Part shown: positions 1 through 13,200 of the stretch, in pieces
How positions within the stretch are numbered: position 1 is the stretch's first letter
Layout of the letters: every line of letters starts with the position of its first letter
Assembly (NCBI GenBank): GCA_024734555.1
Contig: JANPWX010000451.1
Location: 1,944,728 to 2,008,727, forward strand
DNA: 64,000 bases
Origin: Trochalopteron elliotii
Taxonomy: Eukaryota > Chordata > Aves > Passeriformes > Leiothrichidae
Reading direction: 5' to 3'
Program-made: the position numbers and the translations under genes
The notes under the pieces: generated by a model
What the model saw: the letters and a program-made list of their open reading frames with translations, nothing else
Databases searched by the model: none
Told to the model about the DNA's origin: nothing

Positions 1-519
1 TCCAGCCAGAGCCAGGATGTATTCCTAGCTGGTGAAAATTGATTTGAACACACAAAAGCCAGGGATGCTTTGCTGGTTTACATCTAGCAGGGATCTGACC
101 TATCTTTGAGCTCTGCATAGGCTGATGCTGCTTTTTGTCCAAATATTTTTTTTAAGAGTATGGTGAGCCTCGTCCAAGGCTTTAATTGATGGAGTATCAC
201 TTCCATGAGTGGGCATGAAATTGAGTTTACCTTTGCCAGTTTGCCTTTGCTACTTCATCAAGTAGCCAGTTAAAATCTACTCAGGCAAACCAAATCTTAT
301 GCAAAACATCCTTCATGGCCTAGTCCCTCTACAACCAGCACAAATTTCAGGACTGTGCTGAAATAACCAAAACTTCAAATTTTGATAAATACCACCCTGT
401 GTGGCTGCTGGGTGCTGCCACGTGGGAAGTTAGTGCCCAGGGACAAATCCTGACTGTGAGTGAGTGAATTTAAACTAATGAGAGCAGACACAGACCAAGC
501 CTCTAACAATTTGGCTGGG

Positions 520-534
520 AAAAAAAAAAAAAAA
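520..534. repeat. A15 homopolymer
   Basis: Fifteen A residues without a recognisable retroposon body upstream. Confidence 0.85.
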
Positions 535-1024
535 GACTGGGAAAACTTCTGTTTAGTTTGAAGAGAGCTTAGATAAATGCTTTGCAGAGAAACCTTCCTG
601 ATGGTTTTGCATGGTGTTTGGAGTCCCTTTGTAATAAACTTGGGGTAGCAAAGTTACAGCACTGAGCTGCCTGTATTTCCCCTGTGAGCACCGCACTGGA
701 TCTGGCTCCTGTGTGAGTTCAGTGCCAACAAACAGCGTCTGCCATCACTAATGTACCAAAGCATCAGTGGGACTATTGACCTCTCCTTTTATATGCTGAG
801 CCCTAAAGTGGTTATTATTTATCAAGCAATTCTTGCTGCAAACATGCTCAGCAGGTTTTCTCGTTCTCTTTTCCTTCCTTCACTGGTGAGCTAGGGTGCA
901 CTATCTTCCCCTTGTACAGCACAGTAATAAACAGCAGACGCTTCACAAAAAAACCCCAAAAAACAAAAGCAAATATGTTTAAATATGGGGAAATATTAGT
1001 AAATGCTAATATCATAATTCTAAC

Positions 1025-1078
1025 TTCAATGATCCTTGATGGTCCCTTTCAACTCAGGATGTTCTAGGATTCTAACTG
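1025..1078 (+). mobile_element. CR1 LINE 3' tail fragment
   Basis: The run GATCCTTGATGGTCCCTTTC followed by an AACTCAGGATGTTCTAGGATTC-like end matches the avian CR1 3' terminus, whose tail is built from ATTCTATG-type octamers. Only about 50 bases remain. It is a degraded, 5'-truncated copy. Confidence 0.6.
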
Positions 1079-4000
1079 AATTTTAGTCTCTCATTTCTCT
1101 GAAAATAGCTAGAAAAATTGTGCACCCGACAGAGTACAAAGTTATCATTCACAAATTTTTGGAGAACTGCAATTATATTAGGTTGTAATTTTTATAGGTT
1201 TTTCATCACTGTTGAGAAAAATCCTTTTCACTGGGAACCCTCAGTTCTGTTTCAAAATACTTTTTCTTTGTAAAAAGGTTATCCTTCTATTATTTTAAAC
1301 TGATGCAAAAATGTAAGTTTGCATTATTTTGTATTTTATGAAATTTTGAAGTATTGCTCCAATTTCCTACAGTTTACTATGAAGGCCATGCCATATTTTT
1401 GTGTTGCTCTATTCAGCTGTATTGTAGAATACCTTGACAAATACATGCACAGAGGTTGTCCCAGGCATTATTTGAACGATTTCTGATTAGAGTGGGCAAA
1501 GGAAGCAGCAGCAGTGAAATGTGAAGAGAGGCACAGCTAAGGCTGCCTTTTTTGCTTGATGAGACAAGGTGGCAAATCCAACAGAGGAAAAACTGCTGGG
1601 AGTCAAAGCCAACTTGTCCCAGCTGTGGGGCATGAGGCTCTTCCCTTTGGAAGCAGTTCTGCTTTTTTCAAGGCCACGAGAGCCTGGGGTAATGGTTCTT
1701 GGGCTTTCGCTTGCCCACATCTCCCCTTTTCCTGCCAGCAGCCCTGGCCCTGCTCCCATTTCAGTGACGGCCCTGTGAACGAGGCTGTAACCTTGGTGGA
1801 GAAGCAGGAAAGTGCTGTTAATAATAAAAGGGCTAATTGTACACCCCATCTGCCTTGGAAATCACGGAGTTCAAAGGCACTGTCCTTGTATAAAGCAAAC
1901 AGTCCTCCTCCAGAAAACATGGAGCAGTGTCTTATTCCTCTGCCTTATGTAGAGGAATATGTGTGCAGTATATCAGTGTGCATATGAGATGCTCATACAG
2001 TTGTGACTCTAAAAAACCTGATTTAGTAGGTATCTAATCTTTCAGAATTTTTTTCTTTGAGGCATTTTATATGGCACTCATAGGAGGTGACAGAGATGAA
2101 CTCTTTTGCAATGGAGTGAGAAAAAATGTTTTAAATGTGGTTCAAGTGGCAGGACCTTATGAGCCAGGGAGTTCCCTTTGTCCAAACTCCTTTCTGTGTT
2201 AAAAGGTTTATAATATAAAGATATATTCTCCTTGTACTTTGTAAGGTCCATGATGTCAGGACTGAGAGGAAATGGGATGTAAATCTGGTGGAGTTACCCC
2301 CTGTGCCCACACACACCCCATTTTTATCTTCCAATGTCAGACACAACACGTGTGATTGTGGTCTCATTTATACAATAAAATGGAGATTAATTCCATCTAA
2401 ATCACACACCAAGTCAAGTTTTGGAAGTGTACCTTTAAGAAGCATATGGCAGAACACAAATGTATTAAAGTCATCAATATTTATGGAGCAGGTAAAATGC
2501 ATATTAGACAGGCTAGATGCCATCTGTCAAAATAATCTTGATTCCAACTTGCTATCCAAAAAGATGAAGACTATTTCTAGGGCCAGCTCCTTAAGTCAGG
2601 TTAAAAGACAACATATTCCTGTGCCAACAAAAGTGAGGTTATCACATAAATGAATATGAAAGGATATCCTTATGTATTGAGTCACTGTCAATTCCAGATA
2701 TGTACCAAAAATGTCGGACTCTGAACACGTCATGGAGCAGCCCCTAGGCACGACTTTGTCAAAGTAATTTTGTCCTTCAGACCAGAGTGCTAATTGTTCA
2801 GAAGTATTCTGGGCAAAGTTAGCCAAAAGTAAATTAACTAGTGACTCCGTATCCCATTTCCTAAATCACCTATTACAAGAGTGGACCATAGAAGCACATC
2901 GGTGGAATTGATTATTTTAGGTAAGGAACAGGCTGAAATTTTCCCCTTTCTAGATTAATTTCAGGAAGTGTTGGGATTTAAATATTTAACGGTCTAATCC
3001 TGCATCAGCTTATGTTAATAAAACTGTCATTAAACCCGGAGGAAGAAATTTCAGACCCTGGAAGTTAAATTTACTTTAATCCTGTTACACAGGGCTTTTT
3101 AATGTTCTCCACAGAAATCCCCAAAATAAGGCAAAAGTGAGTTGGTTTTCAGATTTGGGCGGGATTTTTGTTTCACACGCACCAACCTGAAGCTCTGATC
3201 GTGTTTGCCAATTTGGCTAGAATTCTGACTAAGCTTAGGAAAAAAAACAAACCTAAGTTATAGCAGGGGTTTCATGTGGTTTACAGTTTCAACCAAAATA
3301 ACTTGTAGAATTTTTTGAGTTTCATTCAGAATAAAACAAAGCAGACAGTAAGTTCAAGAAAAGGGGATGTGAATGGTGGTGCAGCTCAAACAGGTTGGTT
3401 GTGGAAGAACAGAGAGAGGCCCTTCCACTGGTCATTATCAGGGCTTACTGCAAAATCCCCATTTTCAATGTTAAAAGAAGTATTTGAAATTCTGTTGGCT
3501 AACATAATGTCACCTGCTGCTTTTTTTCCTCATTCTTAAGAAACTCCAAGACTAGACAATTTCTGTATATTTAGAAGAAGTTTCTAAAACGCCAGGAAAT
3601 GTGTCACATTCAGCAACCAACAGACACTTCATTAGCAAAGCTATTATTAAGCAACATGGCCAAAGTCTCCTGAAATCAAAGGGGAATTTTCCATTTGCAC
3701 CTTAAACCAGACCTTTAAATACATGCCAGGTAGTAAAAAATGAGTTCTAATTATTAAATTTATTTTTATGAAATGCTTATGTCCTCTATTATGTTATTAA
3801 ATGCAGACTGCCTGATCAAAGGTATTATTTCCCTGAAATGGACTCCCCAAGTCTATTTTATGTCATAGCAAATATCTACAAAATGTTTCATTTGCTCATT
3901 AATGCCTTCATTAAATACAAGTTAAATTTAAAAGATGAAAGCAACTTTTTAGTGAGGGTTTTTTTTCCCTCCTACTGGCTCCAGGTTTCATCAGCGATGT

Positions 4001-4150
4001 GAATCACAGAATCCTAGAATGGCCTGTGTTGGAAGGGACCTTAAAGATCATCTAGTTACAAATCCCCTGCTGTGGACAAAGATATCTTCCCCTAGACCAG
4101 GTTGCTTGGAGTTCCATCCAACCTGGCCTTGAACTCTTCCAGGGATGAAG
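4001..4150 (-). mobile_element. CR1 LINE 3' fragment, inverted
   Basis: On the + strand it begins AATCACAGAATCCTAGAATG, the reverse complement of the CR1 octamer tail, then GTTGGAAGGGACCTTAAAGA and a CAACCTGGCCTTGAACTCTT segment typical of the CR1 3' region. It is about 150 bases long, diverged and 5'-truncated. Confidence 0.85.
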
Positions 4151-4350
4151 AATGGATGGTTTGTTGTTGGTGACAAAAAAGAACTTGCAATCTTTTCATT
4201 TTTCTCTCAAAACCTCTTATTGGGATAATACATTGAGGTATTAAGTGGTATTAAGAAGGTGGGATTTGTTTGTTTTCTCCACCTTCAAAAGGTGTTTATG
4301 GAATAGTAGAAAATGACACAATGTTATATTCCAGCTCAGAGGTAGCAAGT

Positions 4351-4365
4351 AAAAAAAAAAAAAAA
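4351..4365. repeat. A15 homopolymer
   Basis: Fifteen A residues about 200 bases to the right of the inverted CR1 fragment; not part of it. Confidence 0.85.
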
Positions 4366-5094
4366 TAGTAAGGACACTGAAAACGGGGCATATTTTTTCT
4401 GTACAAGTAGAGGTTTGTGTTCTCATTTTGATTCTTCAACTTAAGCCCATCCTGCAAAATGTCTTCAAGTGTGCTTCTCAGTGTGAGTGGATGCTGCTGA
4501 GCTCCATCTCTAGCCCAGACCTCACATAAAACATTCAAGGAAGATTGAGTCTAATTTAATCCATTACATGATTGTGCAAAATTGCTTAACCACATCAAAG
4601 AAGCAAAGGCATCTACCCTGGGACAGACCTTGTCAAAGAGCTTTCAAATGCAAAATGCAATCTTACAGGTGATTTAGTCATGGGAATGCAGCACTGAGTG
4701 TGCTTCACTTCTGCCTCTCCAATCAAAACAATGGAACCATTATCAGAGAAAGAAATATTAGAACCATTTTCCTTATTAACCTTTCTTATTAGAGGATATT
4801 TAGTTGTCTATTCATCTTTTCTTTTTCTTTATTTAATCAAAGCAGTTTTGAAAAAGATCCTTATTAGTCATAAAACTTATTCCAGGGGTGAGGAGACATT
4901 TTTATTCTTTTTCTTAAGTAATAAATTTAAATATTGGTTTGAAGAAGGAGGAGGGAGGAGAATTCTGAATTCAGTGAATCAAATTCAATTCTGAATGAAG
5001 TTTCTTTCCACAAAATCCAGTAATTCTTGCAAAAGTAAAATTTCTTCCACACCTAGCTCTTGCTTGTTAGTCACTGAATGTTGTTTACTAGTTG

Positions 5095-5124
5095 AAAAAA
5101 AAAAAAACAAAAACAAAAACCAAA
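5095..5124. repeat. A-rich tract grading into CAAAAA repeats
   Basis: Thirteen A followed by CAAAAA units. It could be the tail of a lost retroposon, but no body was recognised on either side. Confidence 0.8.
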
Positions 5125-8100
5125 AGGTGTTTTGTTATTTGGTTTCCACACCAGGTAGTTTGAATGCACGTTTACGTCACATTCTGTGGTTAAGCTGGTA
5201 AAATGCCCTGACAAAACCCTCAAGATCTGGGAGTTTTTTGGTGATTTGGTCATTCCTACTTCAGGCAAACACCACCATGAAAATGACCTTACTTCAGTGA
5301 AATTCTACCGTGTTTTTCATTGTTTTAGTCTGACATTGCACCTTTGCACAGGAGTGGAATAGCTGACACAAACCTGAGAAGTTTGGCTCTAGGATACCTC
5401 GTCTTTTGTCCCTTGCAGGCCTTTGATTTTGGGGCCGTTTACACCCACTGTCAGAGCACAAAGGGGATGTTATGGGTAATAACAAGACCTGGAAGAAGCC
5501 TGGCCATGACCCTTCCCCAGGCACATCCTGGAGAGTGATGGCTCGGTCCTATTCCTCTCACCTGCCTCTGCTCACCCCCTGGAACAGATTGATGTTGTCA
5601 CATAACCAGGCTCATTTTGGCTACCAGGACTCTTTATGAACCATTAATTACTGAGGGTCCAGCTCACTGACATCCACCCCACACCATCTGAATCGCCCGG
5701 ATCCTCCTCCATAACTTCATTTGGAGGCGTGCTGAAGCATAGCCAACCCCCCAAGGCCGGCAGTGATTGAAGGGGCAGAGTGGCCGGGAGCAGGGAATTA
5801 TCCTTTGCAGCAGAGTGGGAGTGCCTCTGCACCCTGCACCTCCTGCTGTGCTCACAACCACAGAGCATTCAAAACATAAACTGGGGCTGACAGGGAGAGC
5901 CAGGATTGATGTTACCTGAGGAGTCCTGTGCCCTTAGTCCAGTTCCTGTGTGCTGTAATGGCAGGAAGGAGACAGGCAGAGCAGCCCAGATGAATTTATC
6001 TGAAGCACTAAATCTTTGCTCAGAGCACAGAAAAGTCTAGAAGTGCCCCCCTCTGAAATAAAGACGAAACTAGACAAAATAACAGTGTCTCAAAGAGGAT
6101 ATTTGTGGGATTTCAGCACTCTTGCTCTGTGAGGAACATTTGGAAGCAGGAACATGCTGATTTCAAGCTCTTGTAAATGCTGATAAAGACCAGCAAGATG
6201 CTGTTTGATTGCAACAGGAATTGTTTGCACTAAGCAGTGGCAGAGCAATTGTCAGATATATGGGACTTCTCTTAACAGCCTGCTCATTCTTTGGCTGAAT
6301 CCAGAACAGGTATATCTACTCAATTTATTTATTTTAAAATAATAATGTCCATAAAAGGCTATAAAAAACTCTTACTGGTGATTAGCAGGTGGCATGTAGT
6401 GTGTAGTTTTTAAGGATTGCATGTAGTAGTGCAGTAGTTATGTGGTTTCATGTATAGTTATATGCTCAGGTGTGAAGGTGTTTCTGTTGTGCACAGACAA
6501 ACTGCACAACTCCAAATGCCAGCACTCCCTGGAGATGGAATTTCTTAACCTGAGACAATGTGGTGTCCTGGAAACAAGAGCTGGCACAGCAGTGCAGGTG
6601 CAGTGGGAGGTGTGGCTGCACAACAGCTGCACTGCTGCAGCACAGGTTCAGTTGTGCTTCTGCCAGGAACACCTGGACAATCTCACCTGCCTGTCCTGAT
6701 CAGGTTTTGGCTCCATTGTGAATTAACACCAGGGCTTTAGCAAACGTGTGACAATTAGAGAGCAATGCTTCTGCAGCACAATCAGGCTGAGTGCAAACAA
6801 CTTCTGAATTTCTTAGTGGATGAAACTGATGTAACATCATCCATATTGAATTGCATTTAAAAACAGAAATCCTTCCCCATTCTTTGTTAATTAGAGAAAG
6901 CAGACTATAGCTGCCAAAACCACAAGTCAAATGCCAATAATTTAAAGCACAAAGTAACTGAAGTAACAGACACGCTAACCTAGATATTAGAAAAATTGGG
7001 TAGGAGGTGTTTTCCAATTCTATTTTAAGCCATATAAAATTAACACTTCATTAAAATCCCTGAAACATCAACTTCAGGGCTAAATTTAGCTTGCACCAGC
7101 ATAAATTCAAATCACCTCTCATAAGGCAATAATTTTATATAGATATAACCAAAGTCTAATTTTGTCACTTTTGAAAGTGCAACCTTGTAGCCATAGAGAT
7201 GGCAGCAAAATTGTGAATTTGGCCTTTTAATAGCAAAGCTCTTTCATTCGTGACTAAGTATGCAAGCTGCCCATCTACCTTCATGTAGAGAGGCAATGCA
7301 GAGAGAGTGAGAATTCAGCTTAGGGGAGCCTGATTCTGAGGAGCAATTTTAGCAAATATTAGTAAATACTGTGCTTGGTAACCTTCTGAACTAATCAGCC
7401 TCTGGAGCACAGTTCCACTGCTTGTTTCCTCAAGCAGTTTCATTTGCTGTCAAGTTCTCTTTATTTCCACTTCATGAGCTAAGTGCTGATGAAACACCCT
7501 GCCATGGTATAATCAACACTGAGATGTTTCCTCTTTCCAGAAAGTACTTAGTCTGGACATTTGGTCTTGGGTACATTGGAAATCCTGCTGGGAAATAAAT
7601 ACAAATACAGAATGTGAAGTCTCTTTACTCTTCAAAGAGCAGTCTGTTGTTCACCGTATCACCCACAAAAGTACATAGAAGTATTTTACTCCTTATGTTC
7701 TTCCTGGTGATCCTCCAAGGATTTTGATGTTTTACACAGACCCTTGTCCATAGTTGGGATCTAAAAGCTTCAGTTACCTGGTGTGTTTGACAGCAAGCAA
7801 AAATCTTTATATGCATTTTGAACTGTCTTGTGGGGCCTTAAGCATTAACTTGCTGCTAGGTAGTCTGAAAAACCCGTGAGAGAATGTTGGCTTCCCTTTC
7901 CTTAGGTATTTCCAATGTAGTTCTGTTTTCTCCCTTGTAATATAGGGGGTTTTTTCATAAATAATTAAAGTTTCAGCAGTAGCAATTTTGGCTGATTGGT
8001 AGTGCCAAAAGTTACTTTTGAAATCTTGCAAGAGAACCTGCTTAAATGATTTGCACATGATCTTCTGCTTTTTCTGTTTTGTTTTGGTTTTGTTACAGAT

Positions 8101-10109
8101 TGTACATTCATTGCTGAATAAAAAATTCTCATGGGTACAAGGTGCACACTTCTTATGTGAATAGCTTTGGCTATTCAGTGCACTTGGGTAGTCTGAGGAA
8201 CAGGAGGAGTACACAAGATGGTACAGAAGCCCCAGCACTTGCTTTCTGGAGCATATGGTGCTTCTGGTCTGCAGGACACATGACTGTGTCTGTAAGAGCT
8301 GAGCTACAAAATGTAGCCAGTCACTCTGCATATGCTGCTGCTTATGAGTCCTTGCAGTGGTTAGAGATGGTGTAATTGGCCACAGGAAGTATAACCCTCT
8401 GTCTCATACAGAAGGAAAAAATCCTTTATGCTTAACAAGCTTTAAATCGTTTATTTCAAGTTGTAGCTGCTACATTATCTGAGTGCATGCAGCCACTGAA
8501 ACCAAAGAGAGCACACTGAGTAAAGTATCCAGTGTGGGGAAAACGTGGGGACATGTGAATGTGGTCTTCAAGCTCCAAATTTGCCAAATTGTGTTGCCCC
8601 TAACCTGTAAGTTACAGTGCACTAACTGACAAACAAAAAAGCTTTTATCAGTATTTGTGTGGTGCGGGAACCAAACAAACCAATTTTGCAATTTGTGACT
8701 GCTTAATTACATGATTGGAGGCCAGGCCTGTTGCAGATAGCAAAACAATTTTAATTATGTCCCACAGTGAAAGGTTTAAAAGTCTCTTAAAAGGTTTTAC
8801 AGCATTAGAAATGCACTTAATATTTTTTTATTGCTGGACACAATGAATGACACACATTCTGCTTTGCAAATCTTCTCAAATGGCAAAGTTTTGGACAGTT
8901 TGGTGGATACTTGGGGAGAGGAAATGATCCGTGCCCAGTTGCCCAGAGTGCATTTCACAGCAGCTCCCTGTCCCAAACCCTGTGTCTTCTCATGACTGTA
9001 TTTTCTGTATACAGTGAGAGTCATTTCTTTCACCTGCTGGCCAGGCTGCTGCTCCTGAACTATTTGCACACCCACAGCACTTTGGCTGCCTGGGGAATTT
9101 GGAGGGGGACAGGAGGAAGCAGGAGGTGGTGGCTTTGCTTCAGCAAAGATCAGAGGTGGGATCAGAAAGTACCATCTTGGAGCAGATCCTCCATCTAATT
9201 TCCCTCCAGAGGCAGCTGCCAGTTGCTGCTTTCTCCGCAGAGGTAGAAAGGTGTGATTTTATGTAACAGTTTTCTCAAGGTGCTACTTTTACTTGGATAG
9301 CAGTTGTCTGTTCCTTTAGCAAAAGAATAACTTCAGCTGCAGGCTGGGGTTTGTCTGTTGTACTGAAATTGTATCTATGCTGTGAATCAGTCTCTGATTC
9401 CTTCTGGACTGATTTCAATATATCAGCATTTGGGCTGGAGATATCAGCTTGTTGGGTGTACTGGGGAGCTGAGCTGCTTCCCTGTGGATCCCTCTAAAGG
9501 AAAGGATAAAAGAAAGAAGTTTGGTGAAGCTTGCAGGAAGGACAGATAAGATGCAGGCAAAGCTTTTTGTCACTGCCACTATGGCATCTGCTGACCCAAA
9601 TGCCCACTGTCACACAAGGGAGTAAACTATTACTGGAGAGTAATCACTGCTGTGATGTCATGAAATTCACTGTTGATTCACTTGTGCTGGCTGGAAGGTG
9701 GGAAGGGAGGTGGAGACATGAGACCTTTCTTCCTCTTGCTGCTGTTTTACAGACTTGCAATACATGATGAGACAAAGCAATTAAATCAAATTTAGTCCCA
9801 CAGCAGATGTAAATTATATGCTTAATACAGAAACATGCACTATTGTGAATGCCATGATCAAGCCCTATATTACATTGTAAGGAGTGCTCTTATCTGTGAT
9901 AGACAGCACCAAGGGTCAAGTGTTTCAATAACAATCTGCAGAAATAAGATTTTAAAGTTACAGAAGAAATAGTAATCTTATCAGTCCTGAAACTGAAGGA
10001 AAATTTCTATCAATAACCACCAAGAGACAGTTTCTCAACTGCAGTTAGGAAAAAAAAAAAAATTGGAGGCTGCCAACCTATAAATTCAGGGGCTCTGGAT
10101 ATTTTCTCC

Positions 10110-10275
10110 TTCACGGGGACGACTTCCAGCTCTGGAGTGCCCAGCCAGAGTAAACACGGAGCCTCCAGCCCACCTTCCCAGGTGATCCCGCCTGCCCCGC
10201 GGGGCTCCCAGTCCCTGAGCCAGCACAAACAGCCTTTGCTTCCAGTCCCAGCCCGACTCCGGATGAGGCAGCCAC
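10110..10275. promoter_or_regulatory. GC-rich patch in the upstream flank
   Basis: A locally GC- and CpG-richer stretch (for example CCCCGCGGGGC, a perfect palindrome, near 10195-10205) within AT-rich DNA. It gives overlapping chance ORFs on both strands. No splice-site or family signature was seen, so no gene is called. Confidence 0.2.
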
Positions 10276-13200
10276 CAAGGGGAATTCTTGGGATATGCAT
10301 CACCCAGCTGCCACAGTGACACTGCTCAGATCCAGGGACCTCCCCCAGACCACTCTTACCTTGTTCTCCTCATCTTTCAAAACTTCTACTCCAAAAATGT
10401 CCAAGAAATATTTTGAGAAAAGATCCTATTGCTCTCCTTAAAGAGCACAGTCTGCAGGGCTGTGCTTACTGTTAGCTATGGTTTGCTATAAAATGCTCCA
10501 CTATTTTCCCAGAGCTGGGCACAGTGGAAATGAGCAATAATTAGGAGCAGGGCAGATGACCTTCTTTTGAACTTAGTGGTTCCTTTAAATTTTGATGAAA
10601 ACTTATCTTTAACCTTTATCTCTATTTCTTCTTTTGGAGAGGGGATGAAGTTTTGAGCTTTTTTTTTTTTTTTATCCCTTGTCATTCTTTGCTGAGGGAG
10701 AGAGTACAAAATTGACTGAGAAAGGAATTTTATTCTGCAGCTTTTAAAGAGGGCAAGGGCATTGCAAGCAATGGAGATTAAAAAAAAAAGAAAATGAAAC
10801 TATAAAGAAGTACTTGACAGTGTCTCTTCTGCACTTATTGGAATATGCTGCTCAAGCTAAAAGAGAGGGCAAGAGGTAATCTGCTCTGCTATTTGCTTTT
10901 AATATGATCATGTTTTTGGCTCCCACTACATCTAATGCTGCTTGTATCGTTCAAAAACACACCTCATTATCTCCTGGTAAATGTTGAGCTGCTGCAAAAC
11001 CAATTGTAGTGGGCAGAATGCCTCTGAGGTCAGGGTGTACACGAAATATGTAAGCTCAAAATATGTTTGCAATCAGTGACAATACTGCCTGCTAATGTGT
11101 TATTGCACCATTTGTCTTGCTCTTGGTCATAAATATTTTGTTTTTTGAGCTTTAAGGCAGCTCTATATCAGCGACTAACTTTCATGGAATTGGTTTAGTC
11201 ATTGTTGCTCTGACATTTATCTTGGATGCACCAACTTGTGTGTAGTCTGCTAAAATCAATACATAAAACATGTAAACTTACTTGGAGAAGAGTGGGTGTC
11301 TTTTAAGCTTTTTTCATATGGTAAGTAGAGGGCTGATATGAAAATCGTGCAGCTAATTTAAACAAGGGTGAGGGAGAAATTAGATTTTGCTCTTGGAGCC
11401 TCATTTTCAGGGAATGAAAAGCTCAGTCCAGGTTCAATGCAGCATTCTCGGAGCGTTGAACAAAATCAGTCTTTGTTCTTCAGTGAAACTTATCTGTGGA
11501 GGAGCTGCATAACTTCCTGTGAAACCCAGCCCTGCAGATGTGCTGTGCTCGTCATCCCTCTGCTTTTGCTTCCTTTGGTCAAGGAGTCAAGAATGGACAC
11601 TTTGTGCTGGAGTGAAAATGATGCTGCCTGGTTTGCCCTCTGCTGAGCTGGAGCCCTGCTCACCAAAGGGACATGACTTCCTGCCAGTTACTCTGCTGTT
11701 TGTTTATTTGTCAAGTGCAATGGGATAGCCCTCAGTGAAACCAAAGCCTCCCTCCTCCAAACCTTGGAAAAAAGAGGCAGCAGGTTCTCAAGCAAGTACA
11801 AACAACCTGAACTGATGCTGTAAATGCATAAATGTAGGCAATAAGCAAGTGGAGGGAGTGGATGTGGTAGACAGTAATTAAATAGTTTAGCTCTAACAAG
11901 CATATGACCAGAGTTCAGGAGGTAGCTGATCCACTTTAACGAGTCAGAATATCAGAAAGTGAATTGTAGCAAATTAAGACTTTAAGTGGTTGGGCTATAA
12001 ACCAGAATAGAAATTGATTTTCTAATAGTCTTGCTTACTCCAAATATCCTTAAGTGCTTTATGTTTTAAATAGAGTAAATGCATAGCAAAATGAATTGCC
12101 TATTATGCACCAAATATTACATTTGTTATTAAATCCTAGAACAAGACAGATTTTACCAGCATCTTTTCTGTAGGGATTTATTTAGCATAAAATTTATTTT
12201 CTAGAATGAAATTGTCCAGAAACCAAAGCCCCATTCATGGCCTCTATGTGTTAGGTGCAGTATAAATTGAGTTAATAAGATCCCTGCTCCAAATAATCTG
12301 GGCTGTTAAAAGGCAAAAAGCACAGGGGTTAGTGAACACATCTGGCTTTCTCTGTTTATCTCTATATATCTTTGTGTTATATTGTCCCAGCTAAGTGGGA
12401 TGAATCAGGCATTTTCTAACTTGTAGACTGCCACAGAGGTGGGTGTGGGAATGACCAGAGAACTCCAGTGGGGCAGGGCAAGGGAGTTACAGAATGAAGT
12501 GGGAGTAAAAACAAACCAGAAATACACTGAAAATGAAAAGAGGCCAGAGTTGTGGAGCAAGAGAGTTCTGAGCAGAAGCTTGGCTATGTGGAGAGATGGG
12601 AATACCTATGGGATAAGTTTGTGTTGCTGCTGAGTACAGCTAGGACTGCTGAGCCAGGTGATCCAGACTGGGGAAACTGATGACTGCAGGCCTGGGAAAT
12701 AATGAAGTGCAGAAAGAGTAGGACAAGGGGATATGCAGAGGATGGAACTTGCAATGTGTCCCATCCCCAGGGAGGAGGGAAACCTGCAACTGCTGTCAGG
12801 GAGATACTGGCAGAGGTGTGAGTGGAGGACGTGAGTGCAGAGCCACTGGGTTCCTGTGGAGCTGTCAGAAAAATGCAATCTGATGAGACAATGAAGGGGG
12901 ACAGGGTTTAGCTCTCTTGATTTTTTTACTTGGTTAAATAAATATAAAAGCAGTTATAGTGATGTATGTTCATAGTCTGTGCAAGTGGTTTGCATTGTTT
13001 GATACATAATACTTGCCCATTTTCTCTGATTTTACATTGGTCCAGGCAGCTTTCCCAGTAATGTATTCCTGCTTCATATTTGTGGTGTGACATTTTTGAT
13101 AAGTGTTGTCTGGGTTAATCCACTGTGGAATAATGGTTTGGATGATGCACCAGAGCCCTGATTTCTCAACACACATAAGCTCTAGTGAACATTTCCCTTT

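Larger units (their letters stand above)
1..3999. other. Upstream flank, non-coding
   Basis: AT-rich unique sequence apart from an A15 run (520-534) and a CR1 tail (1025-1078). Overlapping ORFs on both strands around 1.5-2.0 kb have no recognisable product and no splice context. Nothing else is supported. Confidence 0.7.

Noticed and set aside
7807..8331. 174-codon ORF on the minus strand
   Set aside because: No family resemblance, no splice or promoter context, composition typical of AT-rich chance frames.
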